Source of the DNA: Bacteroidales bacterium
Lineage (GTDB): Bacteria > Bacteroidota > Bacteroidia > Bacteroidales > BM520
NCBI GenBank assembly: GCA_023230285.1
Contig: JALNXP010000046.1
Span: forward strand, 1-12,143
Reading direction: 5' to 3'
Length of the DNA: 12,143 bases
Shown: positions 1-7,576 of the stretch, in pieces
Position numbering within the stretch: position 1 is the first letter of the stretch
How the letters are laid out: every line of letters begins with the position of its first letter
Notes under the pieces: generated by a model
The model's input: only the letters and a program-made list of their open reading frames with translations
What the model was told of the DNA's origin: nothing
Database searches by the model: none
Translations under genes and position numbers: made by a program

Positions 1-757
1 TTGAGAGGTTGTGCATATTCATTCCGCTTGTCGCTTCTATATATTTAATCAAAGAATCGGTAATATATACAGCAGCCATATTACTCCAATGGGTGCCTGT
101 TTTAGGAAACACCATAAAAGAATCGGCTTCTTTGGTCTTAAGGAACCAGTCGGTAAAATTAATGTGATTAACGCCGAGTTCACTGAATTTTTCCGTATAA
201 TAGTCATTAGCTCTGATGCCTACCGAATCAGGGTTTTTATCACTTTCTTGTAAATATTCAGGATATATGTGAGGTTTACCCGGCACCATCATTACTATCA
301 GCTCCGTTTCATTTGCTTTTAAAGCTTCGCTAATTTGATAAATATAGCCTATTTGTCTATCAAACTCTTTCCGTAATGCAACAGTATCATCAAAATATTC
401 TAAAGTGCCAAAATATTCATCAACGTACCACGGCTCATAAAGCCAATTGTCTTTTCCAACATATATTCTGTCGGTACAAGTTTTATCGAATAAATCCCAC
501 ACCAATTGGTTATAGCATCGCAACACAGGCTCTCTAAAACCAAAATTCTGTGATATATATTTTTCTATATTAACTTGATACGACATATTTTTATAGTTAG
601 CATAAGTGAGTTTGGGTTTAGACACTTTTTGAAACACGCCATTTAATGCTTTGAATTTAACTATTTTAGTCTGTTGTACGACCATCGGAGTCGATATAAA
701 CAGCATTGTAATGCAAAACATTATCACAAACAGTCGATTATTATTTAAACTTTTCAT
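1..757 (-). CDS. AlgX/AlgJ-like SGNH-fold O-acetyltransferase partner, 3' truncated by window edge
   Basis: The reading frame is open from an ATG at 757 to the left edge, giving 252 residues with no stop, so the C-terminus lies outside the window. Residues 9-27 form a hydrophobic N-terminal signal or anchor (RLFVIMFCITMLF), which points to an exported protein. GKDNWLY (101-107) is the 'GKDGWLF'-type motif seen near the start of this domain in the family. MVPGKPHIYP (157-166) fits a central strand. FPKTGTHWSN (217-226) carries the catalytic-type His-Trp, with His223. In Pseudomonas AlgX the matching motif is Asp-x-His; here the Asp position is Gly221. The catalytic Ser would lie beyond the window. 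The gene starts 2 bp after the stop of the MBOAT gene, so the two are almost certainly cotranscribed. By analogy with AlgI/AlgJ/AlgX, this protein would receive acyl groups moved across the membrane and transfer them to a polysaccharide. The fold is fairly sure; the substrate is unknown. Confidence 0.82.
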   Translation of the reverse strand, partial: MKSLNNNRLFVIMFCITMLFISTPMVVQQTKIVKFKALNGVFQKVSKPKLTYANYKNMSYQVNIEKYISQNFGFREPVLRCYNQLVWDLFDKTCTDRIYVGKDNWLYEPWYVDEYFGTLEYFDDTVALRKEFDRQIGYIYQISEALKANETELIVMMVPGKPHIYPEYLQESDKNPDSVGIRANDYYTEKFSELGVNHINFTDWFLKTKEADSFMVFPKTGTHWSNMAAVYITDSLIKYIEATSGMNMHNLS

Positions 758-759
758 AA

Positions 760-2199
760 TTAAAATCTAAAATAGATAAATGGGCTGAAGCCGGTAGCAT
801 TCAAGGCTCCCAAACAAATAAATAAAGCGACAAGTGAAACTATCCAAAAGATTAGATGTTCTTTTTTTGATAATTCTGCATAATACACTTTTTCTTGTAA
901 TCTCAAGCCCCATTTAGAAAGTGTAATAAACGAGAAGAAGGCAGCTACAATCATAATTACAATTACATGAGAGCTAATATTGATTGGAGCAAATTCAAAA
1001 GCAAACAGACGTTTTAGGAAGACCCACCCGAGGTCTATTTGTTCAATTCTAAAGAACACTCTGGCTAAGACGATGATAAAGAAAGTAAATATTACGGAAG
1101 GGATTTTACCCAATTTATTCATAACTTTCACTAAGAAGAGTTTATCCATAACGATAAAAGCTCCCTGTATAGCGCCGTATACTACAAAGTTCCACGAAGC
1201 TCCGTGCCATAATCCGGATAGTAAAAAGCACACCCAGAGGTTAAAATATTTTCTTCTTTGTGTTTTTACTCTACTGCCTCCGAGAGGGAAATACAGATAA
1301 TTTTTGATAAACACACTCAGTGTCATATGCCAGCGTCTCCAAAATTCGGAAATGCTTGTTGAGACGTATGGGTTATCAAAATTTTCAGGAAACGTAAAGC
1401 CCATCATTCTACCTATTCCTATTGCCATATCGGAATATCCGGCGAAGTCGAAATACAGCTGGAATGTATAAGCGAGCAGTACTACCCATGCTGTACCTGT
1501 GTCAAGCGACCCAATAGCAGCAGCGGAGATAGGAAAATCTGTGAGACCTAAAACGCTGTCAACATATATACCAATAACATCGGCGATAAGAATTTTTTTG
1601 GATAGTCCTAATACGAATCTATAAAAGCCTCGCATTCTGTCTTCCATATAAGAGTTACGTTCTCTAATTTGGTCGGCGATGTCACAATATCTGATTATAG
1701 GACCGGCTATAAGCTGCGGGAACATCATGATATACAGCATATAGTATGTAACATTGTTCATCGGTTTGTTAACATGCCGGTAGGTATCTATAGTATATGT
1801 GATAGATTGGAATGAAAAGAATGATATACCTATAGGAAGAAGTACTTTCGTCCACGGCACTGAAGAATGTCCCAAAAAGCCGAGAATAGCGTTGAAGTTG
1901 TCTACAAAGAAGTTGGCATATTTAAAATACAGTAAAAGCCCTAAACTCATAGCTACGGATACAGTACAGAAGAAACGCCGCCAGAATTGTTTCTGCGCTT
2001 TATCCATAAACTTCACAAGATAAAAGTTCAATATAGTAAAGCCTGTAAGCAGATAAGCAAATTCAGGTGCGCCAAAAGCATAAAATATTATAGAAAATAA
2101 CAGAAGGGTATAGTTGCGAAATTTATGAGGTGTAATAAAATATGCCAATAAGAATATCGGCAAAAAATACAATAAAAACACATTGCTACTAAATACCAT
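760..2199 (-). CDS. Membrane-bound O-acyltransferase (MBOAT), AlgI/PatA type
   Basis: This is a 479-residue polytopic membrane protein, close to the usual AlgI length. It opens with the typical N-terminal segment (VFSSNVFLLYFLPIFLL), followed by multiple hydrophobic helices. Family motifs are intact: QLYFDFAGYSDMAIGIG (247-263), SEFWRRWHMTLS (284-295), FIKNYLYFPLGGSR (297-310) and LSGLWHGASWNF (328-338). His332 is the presumed catalytic His, equivalent to the AlgI active-site His. PQLIAGPIIR (161-170) is another conserved patch. These enzymes move acyl groups, usually acetyl, from a cytoplasmic donor across the inner membrane to an SGNH-type partner. That partner is encoded 2 bp downstream. 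A promoter lies just upstream of the ATG at 2199, so this gene begins its own unit, separate from the tRNA and dcw units. The acceptor glycan cannot be told from the sequence; exopolysaccharide, capsule and peptidoglycan are all possible. Confidence 0.93.
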   Translation of the reverse strand: MVFSSNVFLLYFLPIFLLAYFITPHKFRNYTLLLFSIIFYAFGAPEFAYLLTGFTILNFYLVKFMDKAQKQFWRRFFCTVSVAMSLGLLLYFKYANFFVDNFNAILGFLGHSSVPWTKVLLPIGISFFSFQSITYTIDTYRHVNKPMNNVTYYMLYIMMFPQLIAGPIIRYCDIADQIRERNSYMEDRMRGFYRFVLGLSKKILIADVIGIYVDSVLGLTDFPISAAAIGSLDTGTAWVVLLAYTFQLYFDFAGYSDMAIGIGRMMGFTFPENFDNPYVSTSISEFWRRWHMTLSVFIKNYLYFPLGGSRVKTQRRKYFNLWVCFLLSGLWHGASWNFVVYGAIQGAFIVMDKLFLVKVMNKLGKIPSVIFTFFIIVLARVFFRIEQIDLGWVFLKRLFAFEFAPINISSHVIVIMIVAAFFSFITLSKWGLRLQEKVYYAELSKKEHLIFWIVSLVALFICLGALNATGFSPFIYFRF

Positions 2200-2226
2200 T
2201 TTCTATTTTTTGATTAAAAAAAAATG

Positions 2227-2255
2227 CAAAGATATATCATTTTTTGTTATAACAA
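2227..2255 (-). promoter_or_regulatory. Bacteroidota-type promoter for the MBOAT/SGNH unit
   Basis: On the minus strand TTG (2255-2253) is followed by 18 bp and then TATCTTTG (2234-2227), which matches the Bacteroidota -7 consensus TAnnTTTG exactly. Transcription would start near 2220, leaving a leader of about 20 nt before the ATG at 2199. The -33 element is only a partial match. The same TATCTTTGCA decamer occurs in the tRNA promoter upstream. Confidence 0.65.
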
Positions 2256-2317
2256 CTATAGCATTTAAAGTTTTTTCAACTTACAATAAACCCATGAAAA
2301 AATGCTGACAATGTGAT

Positions 2318-2340
2318 GAAAAAAAATAATTTTTCTTCTT
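2318..2340 (-). terminator. Possible weak AT-rich terminator after the tRNA-Leu pair
   Basis: Downstream of the second tRNA the minus strand reads GAAAAATTATTTTTTTTC, which can fold into an A/U stem with a UUA loop and carries its own U-run. The stem has almost no G-C pairs, so it would be a poor intrinsic terminator. It is the only candidate between the tRNAs and the MBOAT promoter. Confidence 0.25.
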
Positions 2341-2349
2341 GTACCGTTG

Positions 2350-2433
2350 TACCCGGAACAAGGGTCGAACTTGCACTCTCTAATGAGAACTAGTCCCTGA
2401 AACTAGCGCGTCTACCAATTCCGCCATCCGGGC
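2350..2433 (-). tRNA. tRNA-Leu (anticodon CAG)
   Basis: The gene is 84 nt and folds as a class II tRNA. The acceptor GCCCGGA pairs with TCCGGGT, with one G-U at the first pair, and A73 is the discriminator base expected for Leu. The anticodon stem CTAGT/ACTAG encloses the loop TTCAGGG, giving anticodon CAG, which reads CUG. A long variable arm (TCTC...GAGA) and a T-arm GCAAG-TTCGACC-CTTGT follow. The 3' CCA is not encoded. It lies 22 bp downstream of the tRNA-Leu(GAG) gene and is probably cotranscribed with it. Confidence 0.96.
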
Positions 2434-2455
2434 TTCCGCAAGCTTTTGATAATTG

Positions 2456-2539
2456 TGCCCAGGACAAGAGTCGAACTTGCACGCTCCAACGAGCACCACC
2501 CCCTCAAAGTGGCGTGTCTACCAATTTCACCACCTGGGC
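2456..2539 (-). tRNA. tRNA-Leu (anticodon GAG)
   Basis: The gene is 84 nt and class II. The acceptor GCCCAGG pairs with CCTGGGC, with discriminator A73. The anticodon stem CCACT/GGTGG closes with a U-G pair around the loop TTGAGGG, giving anticodon GAG, which reads CUC and CUU. The variable arm is long (GCTC...GAGC). The T-arm GCAAG-TTCGACT-CTTGT is nearly the same as in the neighbouring tRNA-Leu. No CCA is encoded. It is the first gene after the promoter at 2564-2594. Confidence 0.96.
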
Positions 2540-2563
2540 AACTATCTTCTTCTTTTGCGGCTG

Positions 2564-2594
2564 CAAAGATAATTGTTTTTTTCGTTTCTACAAA
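2564..2594 (-). promoter_or_regulatory. Bacteroidota-type promoter for the tRNA-Leu pair
   Basis: On the minus strand TTTG (2594-2591), 19 bp and TATCTTTG (2571-2564) make a full match to the Bacteroidota consensus TTTG-N19-TAnnTTTG. The promoter sits between the ftsZ stop, 18 bp upstream, and the first tRNA, with its -7 element about 25 bp before the mature tRNA 5' end. That position suits a short tRNA leader and makes the tRNAs independent of the dcw transcript. The -33 TTTG falls inside a small inverted repeat (CGTTT-GTAG-AAACG). Confidence 0.75.
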
Positions 2595-2612
2595 CGTTTT
2601 TTTCGATTTTTT

Positions 2613-4085
2613 TTAATCTACATCCGGATGAATAAAGCTATTGCTCTTTTTCTTGATAATATTATTGTTATTATCTACCACTGTATTAGACATACACGGC
2701 TTTTCGGAAGAAGCAACTTCATTCAACTCTACTTTTCTCCTTAAATATGCAGGCGTTTTTTCCATCTCATCAACATTCATACTCTGTACATTTTGCAACT
2801 TTTGTAACTTTTGCAACTTAGATATCCTGTCATCAGTATTATCAATTATGTTTTGTGCTAATTTTACGCTGTCATTTATGCTTTCCTTTTGTGTGATGAT
2901 TTTATCTTCGGGCTCACTTGCCATTTGTGTAGTAGTACTTTGATGCTCGTATAGGCTGTATTTATTTTTAGATTGTGCGATTGGATTAACTGTTAATTCT
3001 TCTTGATATAATGGTTGTGCATTTGATGCCATTGCAACTGTCTGCTTTTCACTTGCAAAAACTTTTTTACTTATAAATGGATTTTTTTCTTGTTTTACAT
3101 CTGCCGGTGACACACTCAGGCTGCCTTTTTGCTTTAATCCGGTTGCTATTACTGTTGCTGAAATACTTTCTCCTAACTCCTCATTATAGCCATAACCTAA
3201 AGTAATATCTACATCTTCGCCGGCAACATCTTGGATATGACAGCATATTTCATCAATTTCATCTTGCGAAATTTCATCTGTTCCTGAAGTTAAATACAGC
3301 AATATTTTGGAAGCACCCTTTATGCTGTTATCATTAAGCAACGGTGATTCTAGTGCCTGTGTAACTATTTCAGCCGCTCTGTTGACACCGGAAGACATTC
3401 CATACCCCATTATTGCCGTACCGCTATCTTTCATCACGGTCTTCACGTCTTCAAAGTCAACATTGATATACCCCGGCACTGTAATAATCTCAGCTATACT
3501 TTTTGCAGCGATAGTAAGAACCTCATCAGCAATAGCAAGTGCTTCGGAAAATTTCTGATTGCCATGCAATTCTCTTAATTTATCATTAGAAATCACAAGA
3601 AGTGCATCAACATATTTTTTCAATTCATTGATACCTGATTCTGCCTGCGATCTTCTCTTTTTACCTTCAAAATAAAAAGGTGTAGTAACAATACCTACTG
3701 TCAGTATGCCGAGGTCTTTAGCTATTTCGGCTATGATAGGTGCTGCGCCTGTTCCTGTACCTCCGCCCATGCCGGCTGTAATAAACAGCATCTTAGTATT
3801 GCAATCAAGCACACTTTTTATTTGCTCGCTATTGTCAAGTGCCGATTGTTTGCCGACTTCCGGATTTGAGCCGGCTCCAAGTCCGGTTCTGCCAAGCCGT
3901 ATTTTTACCGGAATACCACTCTTGTCCAAAGCCTGATTATCTGTATTGCAGATTACGAAATCGACATCCCTGATGCCTTTTTTAAACATGTGATTTACGG
4001 CATTGCCGCCACCGCCGCCAACACCAATTACTTTTATGATTGATGATTTGTCTTTTGGCAAATTAAAATCTATAAACTCTTCCAT
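2613..4085 (-). CDS. ftsZ: Cell division protein FtsZ (tubulin-like GTPase)
   Basis: FtsZ polymerises with GTP at mid-cell to form the Z-ring. The N-terminal GTPase domain has IKVIGVGGGGGNAVNHM (17-33), the tubulin signature GGGTGTG (107-113) and the catalytic T7 loop NVDFEDVKTVM (208-218). The second domain runs to about residue 318. A variable linker of about 150 residues follows, rich in Gln, Ser and Lys, with KLQKLQKLQ at 423-431. TPAYLRR (444-450) resembles a short conserved patch I associate with Bacteroidota FtsZ. The last ten residues, SNSFIHPDVD, match the phylum's C-terminal peptide (NSF-x-H-x-x-VD), which recruits partners such as FtsA. At 490 residues it is longer than E. coli FtsZ because of the linker, which is usual here. 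It follows ftsA after a 51-bp AT-rich gap, and the ATG start gives the expected MEEFIDFNLP opening. No clear terminator is seen after it. Confidence 0.98.
   Translation of the reverse strand: MEEFIDFNLPKDKSSIIKVIGVGGGGGNAVNHMFKKGIRDVDFVICNTDNQALDKSGIPVKIRLGRTGLGAGSNPEVGKQSALDNSEQIKSVLDCNTKMLFITAGMGGGTGTGAAPIIAEIAKDLGILTVGIVTTPFYFEGKKRRSQAESGINELKKYVDALLVISNDKLRELHGNQKFSEALAIADEVLTIAAKSIAEIITVPGYINVDFEDVKTVMKDSGTAIMGYGMSSGVNRAAEIVTQALESPLLNDNSIKGASKILLYLTSGTDEISQDEIDEICCHIQDVAGEDVDITLGYGYNEELGESISATVIATGLKQKGSLSVSPADVKQEKNPFISKKVFASEKQTVAMASNAQPLYQEELTVNPIAQSKNKYSLYEHQSTTTQMASEPEDKIITQKESINDSVKLAQNIIDNTDDRISKLQKLQKLQNVQSMNVDEMEKTPAYLRRKVELNEVASSEKPCMSNTVVDNNNNIIKKKSNSFIHPDVD
2792..2818 (-). 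repeat. Three-copy 9-bp tandem repeat in the FtsZ linker
   Basis: Three adjacent 9-bp units (tttgcaact, tttgtaact, tttgcaact on the + strand) encode KLQ three times within the disordered FtsZ linker. The repeat is in frame, so slippage would change linker length without breaking the protein. Confidence 0.8.
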
Positions 4086-4136
4086 GATATTTAAATTTTA
4101 TATATTTTCAAATTATATTTATATTATCCTCTGTTA

Positions 4137-5459
4137 TCACTCATTTTCATCATTAAATTGTGAAGAAAACCAATTCATCACTCCTCTGCCGAAACGTTCG
4201 AAAAAGGGAGTTTTACGTGGTTGCTCCGGATTTTCCGGCATCGGCTCTTCTACTGATGCTTCCTCAGAAACAGCCTCAGGCTTAACTTCATTTTTCTTTT
4301 GTTTAAGCTTTTGCTCCATGATGCCTTTTTTTACCAAACCTATCGCTGTAGAATAAATAGGATTATCTAATTCTTTGTCTGTATTTGGAGCAAGATATTC
4401 ATTAGGATAACCGATACGGGTATCCAATCCTGTAACAAACTCTGTTAACTGCTTGATATGTTTCAGCAATGAGCCACCACCTGTAAGTACTATCCCTGCA
4501 ATGAGCTTTTTCCCATACTCGGAATTAGCTATCTCTGTATCTACTTGCTCTAATATCTCCTCCATCCTTGCCTGAATTATAGACGATAAATTCTTGATAG
4601 ATATTTCTTTATGTGGTCTGCCTCTCAAGCCCGGTATTGACACTATCTCATCTTCACCGGCATTTGATAAAACCGAGCCGAACTTAACCTTAAGGTCTTC
4701 TGCATATTTCTTTATTATTGTGCAACCCTCTTTTATATCTTCCGTAATTATCTCCCCTCCGAAAGGTATAACCGCCGTATGCCGGATGATGCCATTATGA
4801 AAAATTGCAATATCTGTCGTTCCGCCACCTATGTCAACTAAAACGACACCGGCTTCCTTCTCTTCTTCACTAAGGACGGCTTCTGCTGACGCTATCGGCT
4901 CAAGTATCAGATTATCAAGTGTCAACCCTGCACGCATAACACACTTGGATATATTTCTTATTGCACTCGCCTGCGCCGTAATGATATGAAAATACGTCTC
5001 AATAGAAATACCCGCCATGCCAATAGGATTTATAACACCGGCTTCACCATCTATGGTATATTCCTGCGGAATAATATCTATTATCTCTTCCCCCGGATTC
5101 ATTATCAAACTGTGCATGTTCTCAGTCATCATGGTTATGTCGTCCTGACTGATTTCATCATCTAAATTCTTGCGAATTAATGAACCGTATTGCTGGATAC
5201 TCTTAATAAATTGCCCGGCAATGCCAACTTGTACAACAGAAATCTTCTGCCCATAAACATCTTCTGCTTTCTTTACAGCCTTTAATATAGACTCTATGGT
5301 TTGCTCTATGTTTGATACAAAGCCTCGCTTTACACCTATTGATTCAGAAGTGCCAAAGCCAAGAATTTCTATTTTCCCGTTTTCATTCTCTCGACCAACA
5401 ACCACCGCTATCTTTGTGGTACCAATGTCAAGTCCTACTACTATATCCGTGTTTGCCAT
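4137..5459 (-). CDS. ftsA: Cell division protein FtsA (actin-like membrane tether for FtsZ)
   Basis: FtsA is an ATP-binding actin homologue that anchors FtsZ filaments to the membrane. The chosen start is the ATG at 5459 (MANTDIVVGLDIGTTK), which gives 440 residues and matches the usual family N-terminus. An in-frame TTG at 5486 would add nine polar residues and overlap ftsQ by 14 bp, and is less likely. Actin-fold motifs are present: phosphate-1 DIGTTKIAVVVG (11-22), phosphate-2 VDIGGGTTDIAIF (208-220) and the adenosine motif GIVLTGGGSLLKHI (322-335). A Glu/Pro-rich spacer (about 392-416) leads to a C-terminal amphipathic helix, FFERFGRGVMNWFSSQF (419-435), the expected membrane-targeting sequence. 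The gene starts 13 bp after the ftsQ stop and is followed by ftsZ, the canonical order. The spacer is the only clearly variable region. Confidence 0.97.
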   Translation of the reverse strand: MANTDIVVGLDIGTTKIAVVVGRENENGKIEILGFGTSESIGVKRGFVSNIEQTIESILKAVKKAEDVYGQKISVVQVGIAGQFIKSIQQYGSLIRKNLDDEISQDDITMMTENMHSLIMNPGEEIIDIIPQEYTIDGEAGVINPIGMAGISIETYFHIITAQASAIRNISKCVMRAGLTLDNLILEPIASAEAVLSEEEKEAGVVLVDIGGGTTDIAIFHNGIIRHTAVIPFGGEIITEDIKEGCTIIKKYAEDLKVKFGSVLSNAGEDEIVSIPGLRGRPHKEISIKNLSSIIQARMEEILEQVDTEIANSEYGKKLIAGIVLTGGGSLLKHIKQLTEFVTGLDTRIGYPNEYLAPNTDKELDNPIYSTAIGLVKKGIMEQKLKQKKNEVKPEAVSEEASVEEPMPENPEQPRKTPFFERFGRGVMNWFSSQFNDENE

Positions 5460-5472
5460 ATCGTTTGTGTTT

Positions 5473-6228
5473 TTATTTTGTTGCAACTATTTGATTGTTA
5501 AACCTAAGGTCTATTATTTTATACATCGCCAATTCATCGTCTTCTACTGCTTCATAAAACAATTTCAGATTATTTGATTTATCATCTAAATCGGTTATGT
5601 TTCCTATTATAATCTCTTGATTACCAAAAAAAGATTTTAAACTTATCTGCTTATCTTTTGTTATTATGATTTTATCTGTAATTACAGATAAAAAAGCATC
5701 TTCCCACATTTGTTGTACTATTTCCGATACCTCTTTTGTTATCTCATCTTTATTACTTTGTAATAAAATATTATCACTATCATAAAAATCAAACAACCTT
5801 GTGCCATAATATTCCGCTGAAGTAATTACGTCTGCATTTGCTGTCAGATATTTGTAACTCTTATTTTTACCGGTATATATTTTCGCAATCGGCAGCTTTT
5901 GAGTTATCGTTATAATCATGTTCCCATTCAAATCACAATTTATAACCGTATTTTCAACACTCTCTATCTTTCTGATTTTACCAAGTAACGTAGAATCCGA
6001 AAAATCTTTTACTTTAGTTCCTATAATAGGAACAATAACATCTTGCAAATACAATTTTACGGTACTGTCATTCAACATTCGGCGATTTTCGTCACATTTT
6101 ACAGCCACATTAACATTCAGTATAGTTTTATCACGATATTCTTTGCTGCTGATAACCACCAAGGCAATTACAGCAACAATAAATATTGCGGAGATAATTT
6201 TTAATATGACTATACTAAATTTATTCAT
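5473..6228 (-). CDS. ftsQ: Cell division protein FtsQ (DivIB-like)
   Basis: This 251-residue protein has a short cytoplasmic start, one transmembrane helix at about 6-27 (IVILKIISAIFIVAVIALVVI) and an extracytoplasmic domain, the bitopic layout of FtsQ. Primary sequence conservation is low, as is normal for FtsQ in this phylum. LYLQDVIVPIIGTKVKDF and the following IESVENTVINCDLNGNM fit a POTRA-like region, with ITQKLPIAKIYT (108-119) as its expected QK.PIA-type strand. The identification rests mainly on topology and on its place between murC and ftsA. The start overlaps the end of murC by 8 bp, which suggests translational coupling. FtsQ links the cytoplasmic FtsA/FtsZ ring to the periplasmic FtsW/FtsI synthase. 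Confidence 0.9.
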   Translation of the reverse strand: MNKFSIVILKIISAIFIVAVIALVVISSKEYRDKTILNVNVAVKCDENRRMLNDSTVKLYLQDVIVPIIGTKVKDFSDSTLLGKIRKIESVENTVINCDLNGNMIITITQKLPIAKIYTGKNKSYKYLTANADVITSAEYYGTRLFDFYDSDNILLQSNKDEITKEVSEIVQQMWEDAFLSVITDKIIITKDKQISLKSFFGNQEIIIGNITDLDDKSNNLKLFYEAVEDDELAMYKIIDLRFNNQIVATK

Positions 6229-7576
6229 TATACTTTTTACTTAACTCTTTTTGAATGTCAACAACTAATCTATCTATATCACCGGCTCCAACCGTTAAAA
6301 ATAAATTTGCCTTACTCTCTTTAACTTTTTGTAGCACATCTTTCTTCTGAATAACTTCACAATACTGATTATCAATCATTTCAGCGAGTACTTCAGAACT
6401 AACTCCCTGCATTGGCTTTTCCCTTGCAGCGTAAATATCCAATAAATAAACCTCATCGAATTTTGATAATACTCTTGCTAAATCCGGCATAAAATATTGT
6501 GTACGCGAATATAAATGCGGTTGGAAAAAAATGCAACTCCTTTTATTCGTAAAAACCTCTTTTACAGCATTATATAAAGTTTCTATTTCAACAGGATGAT
6601 GTGCATAATCATCTATATATACTATATCTTTACTTTCAAATTTTATATCAAACCTTCTTACCACACCTTTGTATTCACGCATTGCTTTCTGTACTGTCTC
6701 TGTATCTATCTTCAACATATCGGCTACTGCAAAAGCCGCACAGAAATTTTCTATATTATGTTTACCATACAAAGGCAATTTGCTGAATTGTATATCTTTG
6801 ACACCATCATTAATTACAACATCTGCCAAGTTGTTTGTGTAATTATAAGATACTACCTTAATGTTTGCATCTTTACCGAATCCATAAGTAAACGCATCAT
6901 CAAATTTGTCGCTATATTTAATGTTTATAATTCTTTTATTTGAATCACAGGAGTTTACAAATTCCTGATAAGCTTCTATCATGGCATCACAATCTTTATA
7001 AACATCTAAATGGTCGGGGTCTACCGCATTAACGACAACAATTTGAGGATTTAATTTTAAAAACGACCTGTCGTATTCATCTGCTTCTACTACCACAACG
7101 CGCGAGCCGGAGTGCATATAGATATTTGTGCCGGCATTTTTGCTTATACCTCCGATGAAGGCATTAGCTTTGATGTCACTGCAATCGAGAATATGTGCAA
7201 TCATTGAAGTTATTGTCGTTTTGCCATGTGTACCTGCAACAGCTATACAATATTGATTTTTACATATCAATTCTAAAACTTCCGAGCGTTTTAAAACAGT
7301 CGGGCAATAATTCATGGCAAAATACAATTCCGTATTATCCGATTTTATCGCCGGAGTATAAATCACTAAATCGACATCTGTCGGAATATGATTTATATCT
7401 TCGAGGTAATATACTGTAATTCCATTGTTTTCGAGCATTTCGGTAATTGCCGAATGCGCTCTGTCAAATCCGGACACTTTACAGCCTGATGCAAAGAAAT
7501 ATTGCGCCAATGCACTCATTCCGACACCACCTATGCCTATTAAATATACCGATTTTATTTTTGTTATATCTATCAT
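6221..7576 (-). CDS. murC: UDP-N-acetylmuramate--L-alanine ligase MurC
   Basis: MurC adds L-Ala to UDP-MurNAc, the first stem-peptide step, in the cytoplasm. All three Mur-ligase domains are present in 451 residues. The N-terminal UDP-binding Rossmann domain has GIGGVGMSALA (14-24). The central ATPase has the P-loop AGTHGKTTITSM (114-125), the MurC-type EADEYDRSF (164-172), DPDHLD (186-191) and the GKHNIEN motif (271-277). The C-terminal domain has VVRRFDI (305-311) and DDYAHHPVEI (322-331), with the FQPHLYSRT patch (351-359) typical of MurC. Nothing essential appears lost, in sharp contrast to MurD in the same cluster. The start codon lies within an ATGA overlap with the ftsW stop, and the 3' end overlaps ftsQ by 8 bp. 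In most Bacteroidota murG would precede it; here it follows ftsW directly. Confidence 0.98.
   Translation of the reverse strand: MIDITKIKSVYLIGIGGVGMSALAQYFFASGCKVSGFDRAHSAITEMLENNGITVYYLEDINHIPTDVDLVIYTPAIKSDNTELYFAMNYCPTVLKRSEVLELICKNQYCIAVAGTHGKTTITSMIAHILDCSDIKANAFIGGISKNAGTNIYMHSGSRVVVVEADEYDRSFLKLNPQIVVVNAVDPDHLDVYKDCDAMIEAYQEFVNSCDSNKRIINIKYSDKFDDAFTYGFGKDANIKVVSYNYTNNLADVVINDGVKDIQFSKLPLYGKHNIENFCAAFAVADMLKIDTETVQKAMREYKGVVRRFDIKFESKDIVYIDDYAHHPVEIETLYNAVKEVFTNKRSCIFFQPHLYSRTQYFMPDLARVLSKFDEVYLLDIYAAREKPMQGVSSEVLAEMIDNQYCEVIQKKDVLQKVKESKANLFLTVGAGDIDRLVVDIQKELSKKYNE

Noticed and set aside
980..1300. A 106-residue + strand open frame
   Set aside because: It lies wholly inside the well-supported MBOAT gene on the opposite strand and shows no recognisable domain. 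The other + strand frames across the dcw genes were rejected for the same reason.
2583..2603. Hairpin CGTTT-CTAC-AAACG followed by seven T on the + strand, like an intrinsic terminator
   Set aside because: No + strand gene would use it, the stem is only five pairs, and on the minus strand it lacks a U-run. It overlaps the tRNA promoter, so it is not called as the ftsZ terminator.
4086..4136. Possible ftsZ promoter in the 51-bp AT-rich gap after ftsA
   Set aside because: It contains TTTG-like strings but no TAnnTTTG at the right spacing, so a promoter cannot be supported.
5460..5486. Upstream TTG start for FtsA adding nine residues
   Set aside because: The ATG at 5459 gives the family-typical MANTD start and avoids a 14-bp overlap with ftsQ. 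The added residues are low-complexity and polar.
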